Shown here: in pieces, positions 18,083-32,371 of the stretch
Layout of the letters: every line of letters begins with the position of its first letter
How positions within the stretch are numbered: the stretch's first letter is position 1
NCBI RefSeq assembly: GCF_014696135.1
Contig: NZ_JACJPP010000011.1
Location: forward strand, 620,001-684,000
Direction of reading: 5' to 3'
Length of the DNA: 64,000 bases
Source: Nodosilinea sp. FACHB-141
Lineage (GTDB): Bacteria; Cyanobacteriota; Cyanobacteriia; Phormidesmidales; Phormidesmidaceae
Program-made: the position numbers and the translations under genes
Notes under the pieces: model-generated
What the model saw: the letters and a program-made list of their open reading frames with translations, nothing else
What the model was told of the DNA's origin: nothing
The model's database searches: none

Positions 18083-18874
18083 ATGGTAAAGGGTTTGAAA
18101 CGGAGCAGCGCACAGATATCGCTTAGTTGGATAACACTGCCCCGAGCGGGAAGCATTGCCCTAGGGTTATTGCTGGCACCGCTTGCGGGAGTGTGGACCG
18201 CTGCCCAGGCCCAGTTTCCGCCCTGCCCGCCCCCGTCTGCCAACGAGTATCTGCTGCTAGTCCGCAGCAACACCGAGGCCGAGCGCACGCGGGTACAAGA
18301 CCTGCTGCCCTCCAACAGCACCGTCCTAGTTTGTGATTACCTCAACGACACCGTTGTGCGGGCCGGGGGGTTTACCAACCTAGAAAATGCTAATGCGTGG
18401 GCCCAGTACATGACGGAGGTAGAGGGCTTCCAGGCCTTTGTAGCCCGTCCGGCCACCACCGCGGCCCAGCCTGCACCTCCCACGGGTGGCACAACTCCGC
18501 CTGCGAACAGTGAGACTCCGCCCGCCAACAATACCCCACCCAGCGGTGGCACTCCGGCCACGGCTACTCCTCCAGCGACGACGCAGTCAGCGCCAACCGC
18601 CTACGCCCCTCAGCCCTTGGGAACGGGCTTCGCGGTGCTAGTGGACTACCAATACCAGCCTGAGTCGGCGATCGCCATTCAGCGTCAGGTGGGTCAGGCT
18701 GTGGGCCTAGCGGTGCATCGCCAGCGCTCCTATCTACTCATCGCCCATAGCCCAGATGTGGCCGGAGCCGCCTCTACCCTGTCCGTGCTCACCAGTCTCA
18801 ACATCGCCGGTTTTATCGTCGATAGCCAGGAAGTGGTAATGCTGACTCCAGCGGTGGCTCTCACCGCTCCTTGA
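18083..18874 (+). CDS. Secreted two-domain protein with Pro/Thr linker, unknown function
   Basis: 263 aa. A signal peptide (hydrophobic residues about 21-42, ending AAQAQ) is followed by a first domain, about 48-130 (NEYLLLVRSNTEAERTRVQDLLP, VCDYLNDTVVRAGGFTNLENANAWAQYM), then a disordered linker of Pro, Thr, Gly and Asn (about 131-185), then a second domain (GFAVLVDYQYQPESAIAIQRQVG ... SYLLIAHSPDVAGAASTLSVLTSLNIAGFIVDS). Each half has an alternating strand/helix pattern with a residue-counting A-x-x-x-x-L helix reminiscent of SPOR domains, which bind peptidoglycan. The SPOR link is only a suggestion from the pattern. Not in an operon; convergent with the PAP2 gene. Confidence 0.72.
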   Translation: MVKGLKRSSAQISLSWITLPRAGSIALGLLLAPLAGVWTAAQAQFPPCPPPSANEYLLLVRSNTEAERTRVQDLLPSNSTVLVCDYLNDTVVRAGGFTNLENANAWAQYMTEVEGFQAFVARPATTAAQPAPPTGGTTPPANSETPPANNTPPSGGTPATATPPATTQSAPTAYAPQPLGTGFAVLVDYQYQPESAIAIQRQVGQAVGLAVHRQRSYLLIAHSPDVAGAASTLSVLTSLNIAGFIVDSQEVVMLTPAVALTAP

Positions 18875-18899
18875 GGCTTCCTTTTCAAGACGGAAATCT

Positions 18900-18930
18900 T
18901 GTAGGGGCATTGCACTGCAATGCCCCTACA
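18900..18930. repeat. Near-perfect 31-bp palindrome between convergent genes
   Basis: Fifteen-base arms TGTAGGGGCATTGCA and its exact complement around a single C. It lies 26 bp after the stop of the secreted-protein gene and 30 bp before the PAP2 stop, so it may act as a bidirectional terminator or RNA stabiliser. The sequence type (GTAGGGGCATTGCA) is a commonly dispersed short repeat in cyanobacteria, to my knowledge. Confidence 0.8.
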
Positions 18931-18959
18931 GATCGGGTGCAACCGAATGAGATTCGGCA

Positions 18960-19415
18960 TCAGTAGGCAGGCGCGGCCAGACAAGAGATCATCGCTCCCA
19001 AAATTGACCCGGCAATCACCTGAAAAGGCGTGTGTCCTAGCAGTTCCTTCAGCCGATCTTCTCTAATCTCGGGCTTTTCTTGAAACAGCTCGTCAATGAT
19101 TTGATTGAGCACTTTGGCCTGCTTGCCTGCCGCCTGACGCACTCCCGCCGCGTCATACATGACAATCACCGAAAACACGGCGGTGGCAGCAAATATTGGG
19201 CTTGCCCAGCCCAGAGTCTGGCCAATGCCGCCGGCTAGGGCCGTAACTAGAGCCGAGTGGGCGCTGGGCATGCCACCGGTTTCTACCATCACCCGCAGAT
19301 TGAGCTTGCGATGGCGCACCAGCTCAATGACAGCCTTGAGCCCCTGGGCTGTAAAGCAGGCAATTAACGCCACCACGAGCACATGGTTGTTGAAGATGTC
19401 GCTAAAACTGTCCAT
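18960..19415 (-). CDS. Divergent PAP2 family protein (DUF212)
   Basis: 151 aa from MDSFSDIF (a start four codons earlier is possible). A small membrane protein with hydrophobic segments at the N-terminus (VLVVALIACFTAQGLKAVI), middle and C-terminus (FQVIAGSILGAMISCLA). Conserved motifs GGMPSAHSALVTALA and the DAAGVRQAAGKQA...LKELLGHTPFQV region define the divergent PAP2 family related to phosphatidic acid phosphatases. In cyanobacteria it is regularly next to crtE, as here with a 14-bp gap, so it could dephosphorylate an isoprenoid diphosphate; this is inferred from context. Confidence 0.9.
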   Translation of the reverse strand: MDSFSDIFNNHVLVVALIACFTAQGLKAVIELVRHRKLNLRVMVETGGMPSAHSALVTALAGGIGQTLGWASPIFAATAVFSVIVMYDAAGVRQAAGKQAKVLNQIIDELFQEKPEIREDRLKELLGHTPFQVIAGSILGAMISCLAAPAY

Positions 19416-19429
19416 CGGCGCAGGCAAAC

Positions 19430-21276
<1,847 letters not shown>

Positions 21277-21428
21277 GGCCGGGTGCGCTAACCTGTATCT
21301 CGGGAACGATCGCAGTTGAAACCCTAAGGCAAACTTTGCCCAGGTTGAGGATTCGACGCCTTCTCAGTGTCTCAGATTTTGATCCTCTAAACGCCTGCGA
21401 TCGCCGCTCAGCGCCTTAAAAAGCTTCT

Positions 21429-21857
21429 ATGAACTACTTAAAGCGTCAGTTTACCTACTATGGAGCGATTGGGTTGGCCCTGGTGGTCGTCACCAGCTGC
21501 GGGGCCAGCGTCGATGCCGGGGTGGGCTATTCCCTGCGCGATCGCCTCAGCACCTGGCCCGGCCTCGCTTGGCTTGACCCCGTTACCCCCATTGGCGAAG
21601 CCAGCCAGAGCCAAAGCGATACGGTTTATTTAGCTGGCACCGTCGGCCGTCATCTGCCCCTGGTGGGCCAGGGACTGTACGAGCTGGTGGATGACTCGGG
21701 CTCCATTTGGGTACTCAGCGCTACAGCAGCGCCGCCTCAGGGAGAGCCCGTCACCCTGAGGGCCACCATTCGGTATGAGCAAGTTTTGCTGCGCGGGCAA
21801 GATATAGGCGAGTACTACGCTGAAGAGTTAGAGCGCCTACCCCAGGAATCTCGATAA
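21429..21857 (+). CDS. Small predicted lipoprotein with OB-fold-like core
   Basis: 142 aa. The N-terminal hydrophobic stretch ends VVVTSCGAS, a plausible lipobox, so the protein is probably an exported lipoprotein. The mature part has an alternating pattern, SDTVYLAGTVGRHLPLVGQGLYELVDDSGSIWVLS, followed by VTLRATIRYEQVLLRGQDIGEYYAEE, that resembles an OB-fold (a beta-barrel with -GxV-, -Y-L-D-SG-IWV- and -V-v-G- strands). I do not recognise a named family. It is divergent from folD and sits 113 bp upstream of psbU on the same strand; a link to photosystem II is not shown. Confidence 0.72.
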   Translation: MNYLKRQFTYYGAIGLALVVVTSCGASVDAGVGYSLRDRLSTWPGLAWLDPVTPIGEASQSQSDTVYLAGTVGRHLPLVGQGLYELVDDSGSIWVLSATAAPPQGEPVTLRATIRYEQVLLRGQDIGEYYAEELERLPQESR

Positions 21858-21970
21858 AAACTACAGTAACGGCCCGATAGCGTTCTTCTCCGTTGTGGGG
21901 CCTGGAAAATGGTAGTCTCTTAGAAATGCTGTGTATAGTCATTCACACTGGTAGGAGAGGATTAGGGTAA

Positions 21971-22399
21971 ATGAAACAACTGGTTGGCCTACTCGTTGCG
22001 CTGGCAGTGCTGTTTGGTTGGGTAAGCAGCCCCGCTGTAGCGCAGCCCATCTCTGGGGCAGACCTTCTGAGCGCCCCCTTTGAGGCCACGGCCTGGCTGG
22101 CAGAATCACCGCAAAACGCGGTAGACGCCAAGCTTAAGACAGAGTACGGGGCTAAATTAGACCTCAACAACGCCAACGTACAGGGCTTTAGAAAGTTTCC
22201 TGGACTGTACCCCACCCTGGCGCGCAAGATTCTACTCAACGCTCCCTACGAGAGCGTTGATGACGTGCTCGACTTGCCGGGTCTGAGCGAGCCTCAGCTT
22301 GAGATTCTGCGCAAGAACCTGGATAACTTCACGGTTACTGTGCCTGACTCTGCGTTTGTAGAAGGTGGCGATCGCTTCAACAACGGCGTTTACAAGTAG
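21971..22399 (+). CDS. psbU: Photosystem II extrinsic protein PsbU (12 kDa)
   Basis: 142 aa. A lumenal protein that stabilises the oxygen-evolving complex in cyanobacteria. A signal peptide ([22 protein letters not shown], about 24 residues) is followed by the mature protein. Two helix-hairpin-helix segments typical of PsbU are visible: [26 protein letters not shown] and [22 protein letters not shown]. The end NGVYK is a family hallmark. An AGGAGAGG site at 21953-21960 precedes the ATG, and TATAGT at 21934-21939 is too close to it to be a normal -10. Confidence 0.96.
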   Translation: MKQLVGLLVALAVLFGWVSSPAVAQPISGADLLSAPFEATAWLAESPQNAVDAKLKTEYGAKLDLNNANVQGFRKFPGLYPTLARKILLNAPYESVDDVLDLPGLSEPQLEILRKNLDNFTVTVPDSAFVEGGDRFNNGVYK

Positions 22400-22444
22400 A
22401 CAGCGGGCCATCCCTCTGTTTGGCTTAGCTGCCGCCCTTAGTAG

Positions 22445-22495
22445 CCCTGGTTGGTCAGGTTGGCCCAAGGTCAACGCTGGTTAGCCAGGGTTTTT
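22445..22495 (+). terminator. Probable intrinsic terminator after psbU
   Basis: CCCTGG and CCAGGG close an imperfect stem with internal GC-rich pairing, followed directly by TTTTT. It lies 46 bp past the psbU stop and just before the nadB start. Confidence 0.5.
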
Positions 22496-22508
22496 AGCAC
22501 CTTACTAT

Positions 22509-24224
22509 TTGAATCATTCTTGGGAGTCGTCTTTGACCCAGCCTGATTTATCGCCGCTTGCGCCGCCTCAGGGCCACCACTTCGACGTGCTGGTGATTGG
22601 GGGAGGTGCCGCCGGGCTTTACTCGGCGCTATCGATTCCGCCCCAGTGGCACATTGGCCTGGTGACCAAGGATACGCTGTCAATTTCCGCCAGCGATTGG
22701 GCCCAGGGGGGCATTGCCGCCGCCATTGGCGTAGACGATGCCGTCTCGCTTCACGTAGCTGACACCTTGGTAGCCGGAGCCGGACTGTGCGATCCCCAAT
22801 CTGTAGAGCACCTGGCCAGTAAGGCTGCTCCCTGTATTCAGCGCCTGGTGGATCTGGGGGTCGCCTTCGATCGCACCGAAGGTCAGCTGGCCATGACCCT
22901 AGAGGCCGCCCACTCGCGCCGCCGCGTGCTTCACGCCGCCGATACTACCGGGCGGGCGATCGTATCGATTCTGGCCGAGGCGGTGCTCCAGCGGCCCAAC
23001 ATTACAGTCTTTGAAAGTGCCTTCGCCCTCGACCTATGGATGGTCGAGGGCCGCTGCCGTGGCGCACTGGTGGCCCACAGTCAACAGCTTCAGTGGCTGT
23101 CGGCTCAAGCTACGGTGCTGGCCACGGGCGGCGGTGGCCAGGTCTATGCCCAAACGACTAATCCTACCGCCAGTACGGGGGATGGCGTGGCTATGGCCTG
23201 GCGGGCTGGAGCCCAGCTGCGCGATTTAGAATTTGTCCAGTTTCACCCCACATCCTTAGCGGAACCGGGGGCACCGCCCTTTTTAATTAGCGAAGCGGTG
23301 CGGGGAGAGGGCGCGCATTTAGTTGATCGTCAGGGTTATCGCTTTGTCTTCGACTATCATCCCGACGGTGAGCTGGCTCCGCGCGATGTGGTCAGCCGCG
23401 CCATTTTTCACCACCTGCAAAAGACCGGCGACAGCCGCGTCTGGCTCGACATGCGGCCCATTCCCCGCGATCGCTTGCAGTACCGCTTTCCGAACATTTT
23501 GCAGGTGTGCCGCACTTGGGGCATCGACCCCCTCACCGACCCGGTGCCAGTCTCTCCCGCTGCTCACTACTGGATGGGCGGCATCACGACGGATCTTCGC
23601 AGCCAAACCACTATTCCAGGCCTTTATGCCGTGGGCGAAAACGCCAGCACCGGAGTTCACGGCGCCAACCGTCTAGCCAGCAACTCTCTGCTGGAATGCC
23701 TAGTCTACGGCGCTGAACTGGCCAACCTGCCCCTGCAGGCGAACAGTGATTTCGATCCCAAAGAAGTGGCCTCAGCAGTATCACCCCTGGATGAGGCCGC
23801 CCTATGGTCCCAGAACACCGCCAAAGACGCCCTGGCAACGCTTCATCAACAGCGCGAGCAGCTAACTCAGCTAATGTGGGATGCGGCCGCCATCAGCCGC
23901 GAGCAGACACGGCTGGAGGGGGCGATCGCCGCTCTGAGCCAGTGGCGCACCGAGTGGCAACAGCACCCGTGGCAGTCTCTGCACCAGCTGTCGCCCGGCC
24001 AGACTTACCCCCTGCCTGACATCGACTGGCCGTTGGTGCGAGCCTGGGGCGAACTGGGCAACCTCTACGACATCGCCTGGCTGATCCTCAACAGCGCCGC
24101 CTTCCGCACTGAAAGCCGGGGCGGCCACTTTCGCCAAGACTACCCTCAACCTAGCCCTCAATGGCAGGTGCATACAGTAGTTGAGGGCGATCGCTGGTAT
24201 ACGTCTTCCCCTGTGGAGCAATAG
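22509..24224 (+). CDS. nadB: L-aspartate oxidase
   Basis: 571 aa, starting with a TTG at 22509 or at 22533; no ATG suits the family N-terminus. Oxidises aspartate to iminoaspartate, the first step of de novo NAD synthesis. FAD-binding VLVIGGGAAGLYSAL comes early, then the DWAQGGIAAAIG block, active-site region EAAHSRRRVLHAADTTGRAI, LEFVQFHPTSL and ISEAVRGEGA, and the GVHGANRLASNSLLECLVYG signature near the C-terminal helical domain. Complete. The rest of the pathway (nadA, nadC) is not in the window. Confidence 0.95.
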   Translation: MNHSWESSLTQPDLSPLAPPQGHHFDVLVIGGGAAGLYSALSIPPQWHIGLVTKDTLSISASDWAQGGIAAAIGVDDAVSLHVADTLVAGAGLCDPQSVEHLASKAAPCIQRLVDLGVAFDRTEGQLAMTLEAAHSRRRVLHAADTTGRAIVSILAEAVLQRPNITVFESAFALDLWMVEGRCRGALVAHSQQLQWLSAQATVLATGGGGQVYAQTTNPTASTGDGVAMAWRAGAQLRDLEFVQFHPTSLAEPGAPPFLISEAVRGEGAHLVDRQGYRFVFDYHPDGELAPRDVVSRAIFHHLQKTGDSRVWLDMRPIPRDRLQYRFPNILQVCRTWGIDPLTDPVPVSPAAHYWMGGITTDLRSQTTIPGLYAVGENASTGVHGANRLASNSLLECLVYGAELANLPLQANSDFDPKEVASAVSPLDEAALWSQNTAKDALATLHQQREQLTQLMWDAAAISREQTRLEGAIAALSQWRTEWQQHPWQSLHQLSPGQTYPLPDIDWPLVRAWGELGNLYDIAWLILNSAAFRTESRGGHFRQDYPQPSPQWQVHTVVEGDRWYTSSPVEQ

Positions 24225-24349
24225 ATGGGTAAGTGGGGGAGCCAGTTTTGAGTGCTTAGTTTTGAATTTCTGGTGGAGGGAAAACATTCAAAACCCAAAA
24301 CTTAAAATTCAAAACTAGCTGGGTATTTTGTCATTTACCCACCGCTCCA
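24225..24349. repeat. Nested dyad repeats (family B inside family C) between convergent genes
   Basis: Outer arms TGGGTAAGTG (24226-24235) and CATTTACCCA (24332-24341) enclose inner arms 24244-24269 and 24283-24317, both built of AGTTTTGA units. The inner units match those at 17507-17584. The element fills the whole gap between nadB and the DUF2227 gene and may end both transcripts. Confidence 0.72.
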
Positions 24350-24877
24350 CTACCGCCGCTTCCGCTTTTTGGATCGCTTCCGCTTGCCCTTATATGCTGA
24401 GGATATCCAGTCGGCTACATAGTGGCTCAGAGCCCCCAGTTCTAACCCCACCACTAGGGCCAGCCACCAGGGCCAGTAGGTGACCAATCCCCAGCTTAGC
24501 CCGTTGATCAGGTCCTCCCAGGAAAGGGCGGTGCGCTGGGCGCTGTTCAGCAGATTGACGATCAGCAGCCCCCCAATGCTCACCCATAGCGACAGGTAGA
24601 GCACCCGCACCACGGTGCCGATAATCGGCCCGTGGGACCAGTGCGATCGGTGGCGAATGCGGCTCCGATAGGGAAGCCAGATCCACCGCAGCCAGCCCCA
24701 GCGTTTGTATTGCACCGAGTGAATATCGAGATCGGGGCCCAGCATCCAGCCGCCCAGCAAAAAACCTAGACAGACCACTGCAGTCAGCTGGCCGCTGAGG
24801 GTGACGCGAAAGGCAGCCAACACCACCAAGGGTAAGGCCCAGAGAGTAATGCGATCGTGAGTGCGGCCTGAGGACAT
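24350..24877 (-). CDS. DUF2227 family membrane protein, putative metal-binding
   Basis: 175 aa. Conserved His/Asp residues occur as GRTHDRITLWALP at the N-terminus, GPDLDIHSVQYKRWG, and RHRSHWSHGPIIGT, fitting DUF2227, which is annotated as a putative metal-binding membrane family related to the LexA-binding/YdjM hydrolase-like group. Several hydrophobic segments (about 14-50, 86-110, 128-150) suggest three or four membrane passes. A strongly basic tail (KGKRKRSKKRKRR) ends the protein and is likely cytoplasmic. Function unknown. Convergent with nadB. Confidence 0.82.
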   Translation of the reverse strand: MSSGRTHDRITLWALPLVVLAAFRVTLSGQLTAVVCLGFLLGGWMLGPDLDIHSVQYKRWGWLRWIWLPYRSRIRHRSHWSHGPIIGTVVRVLYLSLWVSIGGLLIVNLLNSAQRTALSWEDLINGLSWGLVTYWPWWLALVVGLELGALSHYVADWISSAYKGKRKRSKKRKRR

Positions 24878-24934
24878 GGCACAGATGTACCAAGATTTGG
24901 CCCTTCTGGCAAGGGGTAAAGCTCAGCCGCTTCG

Positions 24935-27007
24935 CTAGGACGCGGTTGCCCCAGTTACCTGGAGAATCGTGTGGATGAGCACTTCTGCCTCCACCGGCTT
25001 GGGCAAATGCTGCTGAAATCCGGTGGATAGGGCTTGGGCCTGGTCAGAAATGCGGGCGTGGGCGGTAATGGCGATCGCCGGAATCTGTGCCTGGGATGCA
25101 GGCAGCTGCGTTCTAATTTTCTGCATCAGGGTGTAGCCATCCATATCGGGCATGCTGATGTCGCACAGCAGCAGCGCCGGCTGGGTTGTACTCAGCAGGT
25201 GAAAGCCCTCCTGCGCGGTGGCTGCCGCCGTGACAACCGCCCCCTGAGAAGCTAGCAGAAAGGTTAGATAATCGCGGGTGTCGGTATCATCGTCAACGAT
25301 CAAAATTGCCATATTCGCCAGGGCATGGGGACCAGCCTCGGCAAGCTTGTTTTCTGGCGGCGTGGGGGGCGTGGGGGCAAATGGGGAGGGCACCAGTGGT
25401 AGGGCCACGGTAAAGGTGGTGCCTTGATTTACACCAGGGCTTTCGGCCCAGACGTAGCCCTGGTGCTGCTCTACTAGGTAGTAAACGATCGCCAGCCCCA
25501 GCCCCAACCCTCCCTGGGCGCGGGTGGTACTGCTGTCGGCCTGGCGAAACCGGTCAAAAATGTGGGGCAAAAAGTCAATGTCGATGCCCATGCCGGTATC
25601 GGTGATGCGCAGTTGAGCATAGCCCGGCGTATAGGCATCTGGGGGAGTTACTAGGGTTTTGGGCAGGTCGGTCACCATTGAGAGATGCACCTCTACCCGC
25701 CCCTGCTGGGGGGTAAATTTGATCGCGTTGGTGAGCAAATTCCAGACTACCTGCTGCAACCGCAGAGCATCTCCCACAATCTCTAGGCGGGCGGTGTCTT
25801 GAACATTGTCAACCAAAGCGATCGCCTTGGTCTCTGCCGCTGGCCGCACCGTTTCTAACGCCGACTGGGCGATCGCCGCCAGATCTAGCGGCCGGCAGTG
25901 GAGCTGTAGCTTGCCCCGCACAATCTGGGACACGTCGAGAATGTCTTCAATCAGCTGTTTTTGGGCAATGGCGTTGCGCTCAATGGTGGCGATCGCGTAC
26001 TCCGTCTTTTGCGGATCTAAGTTGCGCGATCGCAGCAGGTGCGACCAGCCCAAAATCGAATTCAGCGGCGTCCGCAGCTCGTGGGACAGGACCGCGATAA
26101 ACTCGTCCTTCATCCGGTTGGCCGTCTCCGCCTCTTGGCGGGCCGCCTGCTCGCGAATCACCTGGGCGTTGGCCGCTTCGGCCTGCTTGCGCTCGGTAAT
26201 GTCCTCAACGGTGCCTACGTAACCGAGAAACTGCTTTTGCTCCGACACCAGGCGAGCCGAGCGCACCGAAACCCAGCGAGAGCCATCATCCCTAGCCTGA
26301 ACCCGGAACTCCTGGGAATATTCCTGCCCGTCGGCCATAAAAGCGTGCCAGGTCGATTGGGCGATCGCCGAGTCGTCGGGATGCACAGAGCCCAACCAGC
26401 TCTGCTCGGGGACGGCGTCGGCTGAGCCACAAATAGATTGATAGCGGGGATTGGTGTAGAGGCAGCAACCTTCAGTATCGGTGACAAACACCCCCAGCGG
26501 TGAACAGGTGCTGAGCAGACGAAACCGCTCTTCGCTCATCTGTAGCTCAGTATTAATTGCCTCTAATTGAGAGGCCTGCTGCTGCAAGATTTCGGTCTTT
26601 TGTCGCAGGGCTTCGGTCTTTTTAAATAGCTCAATAAAAATGGTTACCTTTGACAGCAAAATATTGGGTGAAATTGGCTTGATTAAATAATCAACCGCTC
26701 CCAGGGCATAGCCCTTAAACATAAACTGTTCGTTGCTGCTAAAGGCGGTTAGAAAAATAATTGGTGTATCGCGCGATCGCTGGCGATGGCGAATGAGCGT
26801 GGCCACCTCAAAACCGTCCATCTGAGGCATTTGCACATCCAGCAAAATCACCGCAAAGTCGTCCTGCAGTAAACAGCGCAGCGCCTCCTCTCCCGAAGTC
26901 GATTTAACTAAGTTGGCCCCCAGTTCGCCCAAAATAGCCTCTAGGGCCACTAGGTTTTCGGGCTGATCATCGACGAGGAGAATGTTGACGGTTGCCTCGG
27001 TTTGCAT
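24935..27007 (-). CDS. Hybrid histidine kinase, REC-PAS-HisKA-HATPase-REC
   Basis: 690 aa, cytoplasmic. The N-terminal receiver has NILLVDDQPENL and phospho-acceptor D57 (FAVILLDVQMP), with the Lys in YLIKPIS. A coiled coil leads to a PAS domain (about 158-275, with PRYQSICG and the PAC-like YVGTVEDITERK). HisKA has H309 in AVLSHELRTPLNSILG. HATPase boxes (NLLTNAIKFT, DTGMGID, GGLGLGLAIV) follow. The C-terminal receiver, about 567-685, contains LIVDDDTDTR, LLLCDISMPDMDG and HLPKPVE. The gene follows cheB by two bases, so it belongs to the same operon and probably receives phosphate or signal from that system. Confidence 0.92.
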   Translation of the reverse strand: MQTEATVNILLVDDQPENLVALEAILGELGANLVKSTSGEEALRCLLQDDFAVILLDVQMPQMDGFEVATLIRHRQRSRDTPIIFLTAFSSNEQFMFKGYALGAVDYLIKPISPNILLSKVTIFIELFKKTEALRQKTEILQQQASQLEAINTELQMSEERFRLLSTCSPLGVFVTDTEGCCLYTNPRYQSICGSADAVPEQSWLGSVHPDDSAIAQSTWHAFMADGQEYSQEFRVQARDDGSRWVSVRSARLVSEQKQFLGYVGTVEDITERKQAEAANAQVIREQAARQEAETANRMKDEFIAVLSHELRTPLNSILGWSHLLRSRNLDPQKTEYAIATIERNAIAQKQLIEDILDVSQIVRGKLQLHCRPLDLAAIAQSALETVRPAAETKAIALVDNVQDTARLEIVGDALRLQQVVWNLLTNAIKFTPQQGRVEVHLSMVTDLPKTLVTPPDAYTPGYAQLRITDTGMGIDIDFLPHIFDRFRQADSSTTRAQGGLGLGLAIVYYLVEQHQGYVWAESPGVNQGTTFTVALPLVPSPFAPTPPTPPENKLAEAGPHALANMAILIVDDDTDTRDYLTFLLASQGAVVTAAATAQEGFHLLSTTQPALLLCDISMPDMDGYTLMQKIRTQLPASQAQIPAIAITAHARISDQAQALSTGFQQHLPKPVEAEVLIHTILQVTGATAS

Positions 27008-27009
27008 CC

Positions 27010-27582
27010 CTAACCTCCTCTCGCCGCGCAGAGGTGCATTAAGCGGGGCGCAATCTGCGAGAGGGGCAATACGGCATCGACGGCGATCGCGGCGATCGCC
27101 GCCTTCGGTAGCACTGGGCTCTCCGCCGTGTTTGGGTCTTGCACAATCGCGACCCCGCCTCGCGCCTTCAGGGTGGATAACCCTTTTACTCCATCCTGGT
27201 TGGCTCCGGTCAAAATCACACCAATCACACGTTCGTTATAGCTGTCAGCGGCCGACTCTAGCAGCACATCAATTGACGGACGCGCATAGGAAACCGGCTC
27301 ATCAACAGACAGAGAAAAATATCCGTATTCTACCAGCAAATGATAGTCGGCCGGGGCGAGATAAACCTGCCCCGCCTGGATGCGTTCTTTATCTTCAACT
27401 TCGTGCACTGGCAGAACCGTAAACTGTTGTAAAAAATTACCTAACCCTTGATCAGACTCGCGGTGGCGATGCTGCACAACGGCCAGCGCCGCAGAAAAAT
27501 CTTGGGGAAGGGCACCAAGCAGAGTTTTTAAGGCCGACAATCCGCCTAGGGAAGTGCCAATTACAATCAGTTCATAGGCCAC
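27010..27582 (-). CDS. cheB: CheB-type methylesterase, catalytic domain only
   Basis: 190 aa. Contains the CheB catalytic domain without the usual N-terminal receiver. The nucleophile Ser11 is in GTSLGGLSAL, the His in VVQHRH (about H38), and the Asp in LTGANQDGVKGL, a complete triad. CheB hydrolyses glutamate methyl esters or deamidates Gln on chemoreceptors. Here it overlaps cheR by one base and no chemoreceptor is present, so the target is probably a kinase encoded next to it. Lacking a receiver, its activity must be controlled in another way. Free CheB domains of this kind are known in sensory kinase clusters and in CheB/CheR-kinase fusions. Confidence 0.9.
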   Translation of the reverse strand: MAYELIVIGTSLGGLSALKTLLGALPQDFSAALAVVQHRHRESDQGLGNFLQQFTVLPVHEVEDKERIQAGQVYLAPADYHLLVEYGYFSLSVDEPVSYARPSIDVLLESAADSYNERVIGVILTGANQDGVKGLSTLKARGGVAIVQDPNTAESPVLPKAAIAAIAVDAVLPLSQIAPRLMHLCAARGG

Positions 27583-28412
27583 TAATTGCGTCTCCTATAC
27601 AGTTTTTCGGCTTTTGCCAAATCATCGTAGGCGGCTTCATACTTAGTGAATCGAATAGTTTCCTGCTTGCCCAAACCAAGAATGCCAAACTTACACAGGC
27701 TGTTATAAAACAGTCCATGAACTTGGTTTTGCAGGGTTTGATTGAAGTAAATCAACACATTGCGACAGATGATCACATTAAACTCATTGAACGAGCCATC
27801 GGTTACCAAATTGTGCTCGCCAAAAACCACCCGCTCTCGTAGGGCAGGCCGCAAAATAACGTTGTTGTATTTGGCCGTATAGTATTCCGAAAAAGTGCGA
27901 AGGCCGCCGGCCTTTAAATACAGCTGAGTATAGTCCTGCATTTGCTTGGAGGGATAGATGCCTTGCCGAGCAATTTGCAAAACCCGGTCATTGGCATCGG
28001 TGGCGTAGATGCGGCAGCGGTGGTAAAGCCCTTCCTCCTGCAGCAGAATTGCCATCGAGTAGACCTCCTGCCCAGTGGAGCAGCCCGCGTGCCAGATGCG
28101 AAGAAAGGGATAGGTGCGCAGTAGCGGCACCACCTGCTGCCGAAAAGCCACGTAGAAACTTGGGTCCCGAAACATGGCCGTGGTGTTCACCGTTAGACCG
28201 AGCAGCAGCCGCTCGGCACAGGCGCGATCGGTCAGCACCTGGGCCTGCAACTCGGCTACGGTGGCGATTTTTTCAGTTTTGAGAAAGCTTTGAATGCGGC
28301 GCTTGAGGGAGGCGGCAGCATAGTTGCGAAAATCGTAGCCATACCGATGATATAGCCCTTCAATCAGCAAGTGAACGTCCAAATCGTCTGGTTTCAAAAT
28401 CGTCGCCAGCAC
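27582..28412 (-). CDS. cheR: CheR-type protein-glutamate methyltransferase
   Basis: 276 aa. The small N-terminal helical domain (LIEGLYHRYGYDFRNYAAASLKRRIQ) is followed by the SAM-binding domain with LRIWHAGCSTGQEVYSMAILL, IYATDANDRVLQIARQGIYPSKQMQDY, and FNVIICRNVLIYFNQTLQ, all CheR hallmarks. It methylates Glu side chains using SAM. Translationally coupled to cheB downstream. It follows the triple-receiver hybrid kinase gene after a 156-bp gap in which nothing was recognised. The pair suggests reversible methylation as an adaptation step in this non-flagellar signalling cluster. Confidence 0.92.
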   Translation of the reverse strand: MLATILKPDDLDVHLLIEGLYHRYGYDFRNYAAASLKRRIQSFLKTEKIATVAELQAQVLTDRACAERLLLGLTVNTTAMFRDPSFYVAFRQQVVPLLRTYPFLRIWHAGCSTGQEVYSMAILLQEEGLYHRCRIYATDANDRVLQIARQGIYPSKQMQDYTQLYLKAGGLRTFSEYYTAKYNNVILRPALRERVVFGEHNLVTDGSFNEFNVIICRNVLIYFNQTLQNQVHGLFYNSLCKFGILGLGKQETIRFTKYEAAYDDLAKAEKLYRRRN

Positions 28413-28568
28413 CCCATCGCCCGTTCAAACCACCTAACCAAAGCCGTTGTCAAAAGTGCGCCAATTTCAACCCAAATCGCTCTTTTAGGCTGGCTAAAGC
28501 TTGCTTATTGTCACTCAATTTTTCCCCTAAAAGCTATGCCAAAGGGGAGATCTTGGCCGCGCTCGCCA

Positions 28569-32228
<3,660 letters not shown>

Positions 32229-32299
32229 AGTGCGTCATCACTGCGCGAAGGCGTTGTTTCAGGATGCGGGAGGGGTGTTCGATCTGGCGAATATACAAC

Positions 32300-32338
32300 A
32301 AAGGCCCCAGGGTTTTGGCTAAACTCCCAGGGCCTTTG
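32300..32338 (-). terminator. Intrinsic terminator after tkt
   Basis: AAAGGCCC(CA)GGG and CCC(A)GGGCCTTT form a GC-rich hairpin with A/T-runs at the base. It lies 34 bp past the transketolase stop, upstream of the large hybrid kinase, and separates the two minus-strand transcripts. Confidence 0.85.
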
Positions 32339-32371
32339 AGTGGTTCATTGACAGCGATCGCAGAGGCAGGT

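Noticed and set aside
21934..21939. TATAGT as a -10 box for psbU
   Set aside because: It stands only about 30 bp before the ATG with no matching -35 at the right distance, so I did not list a promoter.
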